Shown: piece after piece, positions 36,457-38,396 of the stretch
Layout of the letters: every line of letters starts with the position of its first letter
Position numbering within the stretch: the stretch's first letter is position 1
Origin: Nodularia sp. (in: cyanobacteria)
Lineage (GTDB): Bacteria > Cyanobacteriota > Cyanobacteriia > Cyanobacteriales > Nostocaceae
Assembly: GCA_007692755.1 (NCBI GenBank)
Contig: REBL01000150.1
Location: 1 to 38,396, forward strand
Direction of reading: 5' to 3'
Length of the DNA stretch: 38,396 nt
Made by a program: the position numbers and the translations under genes
The notes under the pieces: generated by a model
The model's database searches: none
Told to the model about the DNA's origin: nothing
Seen by the model: the letters and a program-made list of their open reading frames with translations, nothing else

Positions 36457-36648
36457 ATGTTGATTGTTATTTTACTATTTGACGTAGCGCTGGTGGCATG
36501 GTCACTGCACCTCATGGAAAAAGCCGTAGAGCATAAAGAGTTCTCTCTAATGCTGGCTGGGACATTGGTAGCGCTGGCAGCTGCTGCTATGTTGGTAGTT
36601 TATTTCCTCATGGGACACTGTATGACTTATTTGTTACAAGTTGCCTAA
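36457..36648 (+). CDS. Small membrane protein, 63 aa, unknown function
   Basis: Two hydrophobic helices (about 2-20 and 30-52) separated by a short polar loop EKAVEHKEF. There is no clear ribosome site before the ATG. It lies 108 bp after hisF. Hydrophobic profile and lack of overlap with another gene argue for a real gene, but short AT-rich frames can give this by chance. Confidence 0.5.
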   Translation: MLIVILLFDVALVAWSLHLMEKAVEHKEFSLMLAGTLVALAAAAMLVVYFLMGHCMTYLLQVA

Positions 36649-36800
36649 AAACCCTGTGTAATAGAAGATATACTTGACATTTAATCAATCTGGCTTGACA
36701 AAGCTGAAATATTAAGAAACTATTTAAATTTTCTGTAGTAAATTAAAATCCTAGAACTCCTTAACATACACTCAATAAATATCAGCTTCGTTAAGGAATC

Positions 36801-37000
36801 CTCTCTCCTTCAGGAAGCTACGGTGTACATACAAATGATTCGTTCGGTTAGTCAAAATTATGTTTTGTAGGGTGTGTTGTCGCGTAGCGCAACGCACCAT
36901 TCTAGATTATCGGTGCGTTAGGACTAAAGTCCATAATGCACCCTACCCAAATCAAAGGGTTTTGGACTTGTGTGTACACGGTAGCCTTCAGGAAGAGGAG
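36801..37000. repeat. 200-bp composite element with imperfect inverted termini
   Basis: The left end (36801-36836) holds CCTTCAGGAAGCTACGGTGT, and the right end (36966-37000) holds GTGTACACGGTAGCC followed by TTCAGGAAGAGG; read in reverse complement they correspond. The 80-bp MITE copy B sits between the two ends, so this looks like one small element inserted in another. Confidence 0.55.
36867..36946 (-). repeat. 80-bp MITE-like element, copy B
   Basis: Reverse complement of copy A (13355-13434), with ends GTAGGGTG and CACCCTAC. Non-coding. Confidence 0.8.
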
Positions 37001-37009
37001 GTATGTCAA

Positions 37010-37048
37010 GCACTCGGCATATTTTGATTGATTAGGGATACCGAGTGC
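37010..37048 (-). terminator. Hairpin after the M15 peptidase gene
   Basis: GCACTCGG (37010-37017) and CCGAGTGC (37041-37048) form a perfect 8-bp stem with a 23-nt loop, 12 bp beyond the M15 gene stop. No T-run, so termination is uncertain. Confidence 0.4.
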
Positions 37049-37060
37049 GTACTAACTAAA

Positions 37061-37783
37061 TTAATAGCCGAACCTAATCTGCCCTCCACCATTTGACGGA
37101 CGGATGTCTGTGTGTACAAATCCTCTGTGAACGGCGTCGCCTACTGCGGTAAATTCTGGTGTTGCCATTAAAATACTATGCCACTGCCGTAAGTCACTAC
37201 GATTTAGTGGACAAGTATCAATTGCCCTCCCAGGAATGTGCTGTGAGTTACGCACGCCTATACGAAGCGCCGCAGGGCGATAACCTGAAGTAACACCTAT
37301 AGGTTTGCCATACTTAGCACGCGCCTTGCCAAATACTACAGCCAATGCCATGATATTTCGCACAATATCTTGAGTATTTGGGATTCTGCCGGAGTCAAAA
37401 TTTTTTGTCATTTCACCCCAGGTTAGAGGGATACCAGGAACAATAAATTCATTTACGTAAACTAACCCTACCACTGGCAAGGTAACACTTTTTCCGGTGC
37501 GTGTTCCTGCATTCTCTATAAGCTTTGTTGGTAGGTTATCTAGCTGTTCTGTTACTACGTGCTTTTCGGCGTGAACAATTAAAGATTGAGCCGTAGATAC
37601 TCCTATATAAGCCGGGTAATCTAAATATCTTTTTTCCTTAAAATCTGCAAAAGCTTTGAGTGTTTCCTGTCCAACTATACCATCAACAGAAATTCCTAGT
37701 ATTTGCTGTATTTCTTTGATCACCTCAGCACTTGCTTCAGTGATGTGCATTGCCTCCACGATGGTCTCTAAGCTTGGATACAT
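37061..37783 (-). CDS. M15-type zinc peptidase (D-Ala-D-Ala carboxypeptidase-like) with N-terminal binding domain
   Basis: A 240-aa protein. Residues 15-70 resemble a peptidoglycan-binding-type helical repeat (IQQILGISVDGIVGQETLKA). The C-terminal part has the M15_3 layout TSGYRP (165-170), then SQHIPGRAID with zinc ligands H182 and D189, and GFVHTD with H224. It is expected to cut peptide cross-links or stems in peptidoglycan. There is no signal peptide, so export would need a holin-like or other route; phage endolysins have the same layout. No phage genes are adjacent. Confidence 0.85.
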   Translation of the reverse strand: MYPSLETIVEAMHITEASAEVIKEIQQILGISVDGIVGQETLKAFADFKEKRYLDYPAYIGVSTAQSLIVHAEKHVVTEQLDNLPTKLIENAGTRTGKSVTLPVVGLVYVNEFIVPGIPLTWGEMTKNFDSGRIPNTQDIVRNIMALAVVFGKARAKYGKPIGVTSGYRPAALRIGVRNSQHIPGRAIDTCPLNRSDLRQWHSILMATPEFTAVGDAVHRGFVHTDIRPSNGGGQIRFGY

Positions 37784-38341
37784 AATTCAAACGCACGAAT
37801 AAACTCCTTTTATTATATGTATAAAAGCCATCATATTGACAGATATTTTTTTAGTTATATTCATGTTGGAGAAACCCTAATAGCTTAGGTTTTTAATGTT
37901 ATTTAATAAGTTTTAAGTCAGTTAAGTTTTTAAATTAATCTCAGTGTTCTTGCCCATGCAAACCTTTTACTCTATTTACTTGTTGAGAGTAAAGCAGGAT
38001 GCGGTCTTTCTCTGGTAATTAAATGCCAATAGTACGGGCAGTCTGACATTTTGTTCGAGTTCATATATTTGTACCTGCAATTGCTGTATTCCTGACTCAA
38101 AAGACAATCACTATTTTGATGTTAGGGAGCATGAAAAGATTCTTAAGGAATTTAGGAAGTTAAAGGTTTAGTGAAGGAAATCAACCATAAATTAAAATAA
38201 ACCTTACTTAACTTTACATAACTTAATAATTTTCTTGTTGAAAATTGACATAAGCTGCCATATAATTGATAATACGATAGCTTCAGAAAAAACACCTAAA
38301 TAGCTCAAAGCTATATATAGGGTATCTGTAGAGAGTCGCAT
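37784..38341. other. AT-rich intergenic region upstream of tRNA-Ala
   Basis: About 560 bp with no open frame worth calling on either strand. The only features I see are the tRNA promoter at 38245-38273 and AT-rich runs such as TTAAGTTTTTAAATTAAT. Confidence 0.6.
38245..38273 (+). promoter_or_regulatory. Candidate promoter of tRNA-Ala
   Basis: TTGACA (38245-38250), 17-bp spacer, GATAAT (38268-38273). Transcription would start near 38280, about 62 nt before the tRNA. Confidence 0.55.
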
Positions 38342-38396
38342 GGGGCTATAGCACAGTTGGTAGCGCGTCTCAATGGCATTGAGAAGGTCAGCGGTT
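38342..38396 (+). tRNA. tRNA-Ala(GGC), 5' part, cut by the window end
   Basis: Begins GGGGCTATAGC. The anticodon arm is TCTCA-ATGGCAT-TGAGA with anticodon GGC at about 38375-38377; the variable loop AGGTC and the start of the T arm (AGCGGTT) follow. The 3' third lies outside. In the D stem, GCAC against GCGC leaves an A12-C23 mismatch. Confidence 0.93.

Overview
The window looks like chromosomal DNA from a filamentous, probably heterocyst-forming cyanobacterium (Nostoc/Anabaena/Nodularia type). The reasons are many HIP1 octamers (GCGATCGC) inside genes and spacers, short tandem repeats such as CCCTGCT and GTCATTA in spacers, small MITE-like inverted-repeat elements, an XisH/XisI pair, a Ycf65/PSRP-3 ribosomal protein, a CYP110-like P450 and a cyanobacterial-type FtsH. 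About 30 protein genes are supported, plus one partial tRNA. No complete insertion sequence, prophage or CRISPR array is visible.

Layout. 0-6.4 kb: a class A penicillin-binding protein (minus), folK and a Nudix hydrolase (plus), a 1.2 kb AT-rich gap with two strong hairpin terminators but no recognisable gene, and a DUF2254 membrane protein (minus). 6.4-13.2 kb: a frameshifted remnant of a sigma-factor gene, then a run of plus-strand genes: thrS, a His-rich COG0523 GTPase, folE, hisI and cysS, then a small exported Cys-rich protein. Four of these encode enzymes with visible zinc ligands, the fifth belongs to the zinc-metallochaperone family, and a near-perfect Zur/Fur-type operator lies just upstream of thrS. 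I read this as a zinc-limitation response island; it is the most coherent system in the window.

13.5-22.5 kb: a pentapeptide-repeat protein, a fibrillin-like protein, a TPR protein, an SGNH hydrolase, a very small one-helix membrane protein, a large fusion of a PlsY-like membrane domain with an ATP-grasp/His-swivel dikinase, a GNAT acetyltransferase and biotin synthase. 22.7-27.7 kb, all minus: xisHI, ftsH, an aminodeoxychorismate-lyase-like gene whose conserved N-terminus has no ATG/GTG/TTG start, a membrane-anchored repeat protein and ycf65.

27.9-38.4 kb: a HAD phosphatase and a P450 (plus), a sulfotransferase-like gene and a glycosyltransferase (minus), an exported TPR protein and ruvB (minus), hisF and a small membrane protein (plus), a nested MITE, an M15-type peptidase (minus) and the first 55 nt of tRNA-Ala(GGC).

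Folate-related genes recur (folK, folE, the pabC-like gene), as do histidine genes (hisI, hisF), but they are scattered, as is usual in cyanobacteria. Spacers hold several repeat families. In a few places the repeats reach into genes: an in-frame insert in cysS, the 3' end of the fibrillin-like gene, and sequence abutting the pabC-like and membrane-anchored genes. All functional statements come from reading motifs by eye; no database search was run.
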